DNA of 7,198 nucleotides from an uncultured Bacteroidota bacterium (GTDB taxonomy: Bacteria; Bacteroidota; Bacteroidia; Chitinophagales; Chitinophagaceae). Below are positions 5,601-7,198 of this stretch, in pieces. The DNA lies in the NCBI GenBank assembly GCA_946480675.1, contig CAMLKS010000124.1:1-7198 (forward strand), in the 5' to 3' direction. A program made the position numbers and the translations under genes. The first letter of the stretch is position 1. Each line of letters opens with the position of its first letter. The notes beneath the pieces were generated by a model, which saw only the letters and a list, made by a program, of their open reading frames with translations, searched no databases and was not told the origin of the DNA.

Positions 5601-6707
5601 CTAAGCTGCAGTGCGTTTGCTACGCAGGCCATATATATTTACTACCAGCGCCATCAACAGGAACATGGCTACCACCTGGTGTGTTTCTGCCAACATTTCA
5701 TACATGCCAAACTTACCCAGCACGATGCGTGGAGCGCTTAACACGGTAATGATACCCAGCAATACCTGTGTTATCACCAGTATGAATGGCCATATGCGTG
5801 CCTTGTTCAGCAGGCTACCTGGTTGGTTCTTGCCATGTTTGGTAGCATTGCCAAACCAGAACATGATAAGCGTGAACAACAGGTAGGCCAGTTGGCGGTG
5901 CATGAAGTGTACATTGATAGGATGGTTGATAAAGCTTTGCACCATCAACCTATCGGGTATCCATGCGCCGTTGATAGTGGGCCATGTAGCCGCCGCCATT
6001 GCTGCTTTCAAGCCCGACATAAATGCACCATATACCAGTTGCACACAGAGCAACATGGTTATAATGAGTGTAAAGTTTTTCAGTCGCGTATTATATACAA
6101 TAGCGCTTTCAGGTACCAATAACTTCAGGGCAAACCATAGCGTGTAGCATAGCAGTAGCAGTGCTGCCATAAAGTGCAGTGCCAGTTTTATATGATTTAC
6201 ATACAGGTCGGTATCATTCAGACCGCTGGCTACCATTATCCAGCCTATGGCACCTTGTGCAGCGCCCAGTATAAAGAGAATGACGAATGGCAGTATCATC
6301 CCTTTATCAAAATATTTTTTAGACAGGAAGTATATGAAGCCAATGGCAAACACTACACCCAGTAGCCTGGCCCACAGACGGTGGAACCATTCCCAGAAAT
6401 ATATAAATTGAAAATCGCTGAGCTCGAAGTGGCTGTTAACATATTTGAATTGGGCGATGTCCTGGTACTTATCAAATGCTGCCTGCCATTCTGCTTCGCT
6501 CAGGGGCGGGAAAGCACCCATAATAGGTTTCCATTCCGTTATAGACAGTCCCGAACCTGTAAGGCGGGTAATGCCCCCCAGCAATACCTGTATAATGATC
6601 ATCGCTATACCTGCCAACAACCAATAAGCTACTGCCTTTCTTTTCTTTATATCCTGCACGGCTATGGAAATTTGTGCAAAAGTACTGCACCTGCGCTTAT
6701 CAGGCAT
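5601..6707 (-). CDS. ctaA: Heme A synthase (COX15/CtaA family)
   Basis: Integral membrane enzyme oxidising the C8 methyl of heme O to the formyl group of heme A, needed for aa3-type cytochrome oxidase. The coordinates give the longest ATG form, 368 residues. Signature blocks in order: GGITRLTGSGLSITEWKP (44-61), MGAFPPLSEAEWQAAFDKY, EWFHR (His109), QGAIGWIMVASGL, IKLALHF (His178), GAFMSGLKAA with TWPTING, HFMHR (His270), and AETHQ (His343). The four histidines correspond to the family's heme ligands. About eight membrane segments are visible. The paired external cysteines of the Bacillus type are absent, as expected for the COX15-like class. Family homology begins only near residue 18. A TACTTTTG promoter element lies within codons 8-11, so a GTG at 6657-6659 (codon 17, giving MQDIKKRKAVAYW and 352 residues) is at least as likely a start. 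No ctaB or oxidase gene is adjacent. Confidence 0.93.
   Translation of the reverse strand: MPDKRRCSTFAQISIAVQDIKKRKAVAYWLLAGIAMIIIQVLLGGITRLTGSGLSITEWKPIMGAFPPLSEAEWQAAFDKYQDIAQFKYVNSHFELSDFQFIYFWEWFHRLWARLLGVVFAIGFIYFLSKKYFDKGMILPFVILFILGAAQGAIGWIMVASGLNDTDLYVNHIKLALHFMAALLLLCYTLWFALKLLVPESAIVYNTRLKNFTLIITMLLCVQLVYGAFMSGLKAAMAAATWPTINGAWIPDRLMVQSFINHPINVHFMHRQLAYLLFTLIMFWFGNATKHGKNQPGSLLNKARIWPFILVITQVLLGIITVLSAPRIVLGKFGMYEMLAETHQVVAMFLLMALVVNIYGLRSKRTAA
6677..6684 (-). promoter_or_regulatory. Candidate -7 promoter element for ctaA (TACTTTTG), inside the longest reading frame
   Basis: Minus-strand TACTTTTG lies exactly 17 nt before an in-frame GTG (6659-6657), matching octamer and spacing at the glycosyltransferase gene. 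It sits within a 5-bp dyad, GTGCA (6674-6678) and TGCAC (6686-6690), that could be an operator. No -33 TTG is seen. A second, one-mismatch site (CACTTTTG, plus-strand positions 6766-6773) lies further upstream and would serve the ATG at 6707 instead. Confidence 0.45.
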
Positions 6708-6850
6708 GGATTTCTATATGCGTGTGGGTAGCATTGGGGCCAGGCATTATGCATATAATATTCTACAAAAGTGTACCATATTGTGGCACAATTTGGGTAA
6801 ATATCACCCCAATGAACTGAATAAGACAGGATGTGTATAAGTAATGGTAG

Positions 6851-6867
6851 TTCAATGCATTATTGAA
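6851..6867. repeat. Inverted repeat TTCAAT-N5-ATTGAA
   Basis: Perfect 6-bp arms around GCATT, mid-way in the divergent region. It is followed on the plus strand by an A-run rather than a T-run, so it is not a plus-strand terminator, and on the minus strand no T-run follows either. The form suits a dimeric repressor site, but no second copy is seen in the window. Confidence 0.3.
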
Positions 6868-6964
6868 AAACCTGCTTAAACTCAATGTATTTGATATGAT
6901 ATTTTATATTGTATGAGGCTTGGGGTGCGGTTTTCACAATATTTATCCAGCTATCGGATTGATT

Positions 6965-6981
6965 TTTAATATATTATTAAA
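6965..6981. repeat. AT-only inverted repeat TTTAATA-TAT-TATTAAA upstream of the HU promoter
   Basis: Perfect 7-bp arms with a 3-nt centre, ending about 45 bp before the HU -7 element. It is composed only of A and T, so chance occurrence in this AT-rich DNA is fairly likely. It could be an upstream activating or nucleoid-protein site. Confidence 0.3.
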
Positions 6982-7025
6982 GTAAATTATTTCGGTTTAT
7001 ACAAAATATGGCGTAAAAATTGCCC

Positions 7026-7033
7026 TAATTTTG
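7026..7033 (+). promoter_or_regulatory. Candidate -7 promoter element for the HU gene (TAATTTTG)
   Basis: Exact TAnnTTTG match 88 nt before the HU ATG. The predicted start near 7040 gives a leader of about 80 nt, unlike the near-leaderless genes elsewhere in the window. A dyad AAACA/TGTTT at 7038-7051 would lie at the start of the transcript. The -33 region shows only a poor TTCGG/GGTTT match. Confidence 0.5.
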
Positions 7034-7070
7034 CATTAAACACATTTGTTTGATTAAAACCCTGTTATAT

Positions 7071-7125
7071 AGGAGGATTTAGTTACATTTTTATTCTTTT
7101 AATTTCTAAAATGTATAAGTTATGA
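7071..7125 (+). promoter_or_regulatory. HU leader with displaced AGGAGG and a four-codon ORF overlapping the HU start
   Basis: A perfect Shine-Dalgarno core AGGAGG at 7071-7076 is 45 nt before the HU ATG, far too distant for direct use, and is followed at once by a TAG-containing stretch with no start codon at normal spacing. A mini-ORF ATG (7111) encodes Met-Tyr-Lys-Leu, and its TGA (7123-7125) overlaps the HU ATG (7122-7124) as ATGA, a typical coupling arrangement. The AGG can pair with CCT at 7061-7063, but only weakly. Confidence 0.35.
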
Positions 7126-7198
7126 GAAAAGCCGATGTTGTAACCAGCATTGCTGAAAAAACCGGTATTCCCAAAGTTGACATCCTCGTTGCCTTGGA
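7122..7198 (+). CDS. HU/IHF-family DNA-binding protein (3' part outside window)
   Basis: The first 25 complete codons of a DNABII nucleoid protein. The visible start is MRKADVVTSIAEKTGIPKV, the standard N-terminal dimerisation helices of HU/IHF (KADVV..IAEKTGI). The usual length is about 90-100 residues, so roughly three quarters lie beyond the window. Such proteins bend and compact DNA as dimers. The DNA-contacting beta arms are not visible, so HU and IHF cannot be told apart. The ATG at 7122 is chosen because the family homology begins there and no in-frame start precedes it. The gene diverges from ctaA across a long AT-rich region and has a promoter candidate 88 nt upstream. Confidence 0.85.
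   Translation, partial: MRKADVVTSIAEKTGIPKVDILVAL

Larger units (their letters stand above)
6708..7121. other. Divergent non-coding region between ctaA and the HU gene
   Basis: About 414 bp with no credible protein gene on either strand; only ORFs of a few codons occur. It is much AT-richer than the flanking genes. It carries the upstream signals of both divergent genes and several short perfect dyads: ATTAT/ATAAT at 6746-6759, TTGGG/CCCAA at 6793-6812, TTCAAT/ATTGAA at 6851-6867, and TTTAATA/TATTAAA at 6965-6981. A TGTATTTG at 6886-6893 differs from the -7 consensus at one base and could start an unrecognised plus-strand transcript. It is longer than two simple promoters need. I recognise no known RNA family or riboswitch in it. 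Confidence 0.6.

Noticed and set aside
6381..6731. A 116-residue plus-strand reading frame antisense to the ctaA 5' region
   Set aside because: The composition is low-complexity and unlike a protein family, and it mirrors the strongly conserved CtaA N-terminal region.

Overview
The window looks like a chromosomal stretch from an aerobic member of the Bacteroidota, most likely a Chitinophaga/Chitinophagaceae-type lineage. Four signs point there. The candidate promoters carry the Bacteroidota -7 element TAnnTTTG. Shine-Dalgarno sequences are missing in front of the genes. Intergenic DNA is clearly AT-richer than the coding DNA. Several proteins (short MerR regulator, GT2 glycosyltransferase with a QGDE motif, membrane-anchored patatin, COX15-type CtaA) have the form I know from that phylum. 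The lineage is inferred from family resemblance; no rRNA gene is present.

Layout, left to right. On the plus strand are the 3' part of a MerR-family regulator (2-328), a secreted single-cysteine thioredoxin-like protein 8 bp behind it (337-852), and histidine ammonia-lyase hutH with its own promoter (897-2375). hutH runs head-on into a minus-strand block, and the two stop codons abut with no base between them. In transcription order the minus-strand block is ctaA (heme A synthase, 5601-6707), a multi-TM patatin-like phospholipase (3285-5519) and a family 2 glycosyltransferase (2376-3248). Upstream of ctaA is a non-coding, AT-rich divergent region of about 414 bp. It leads into the first 25 codons of an HU/IHF-type DNA-binding protein on the plus strand (7122 to the window end).

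The genes do not form one obvious pathway. hutH starts histidine catabolism but has no hutU, hutI or transporter beside it. ctaA supplies heme A for an aa3-type oxidase. The patatin-like protein and the glycosyltransferase both suggest envelope or lipid work, but nothing in the sequence ties them together. I see no mobile element, CRISPR array, tRNA, rRNA or defence system.

The most informative signals are regulatory. Exact TAnnTTTG elements lie 10-17 nt before three start codons, implying very short leaders. Two of them are the identical octamer TACTTTTG at the identical 17-nt distance, and one of those lies inside the longest ctaA reading frame, which argues for a GTG start. Compact dyads sit at gene junctions: one across the abutting stops, one merging the patatin 3' end with the glycosyltransferase promoter, and one just before the patatin start codon. 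The HU leader carries an out-of-place AGGAGG and a four-codon ORF overlapping the HU start.
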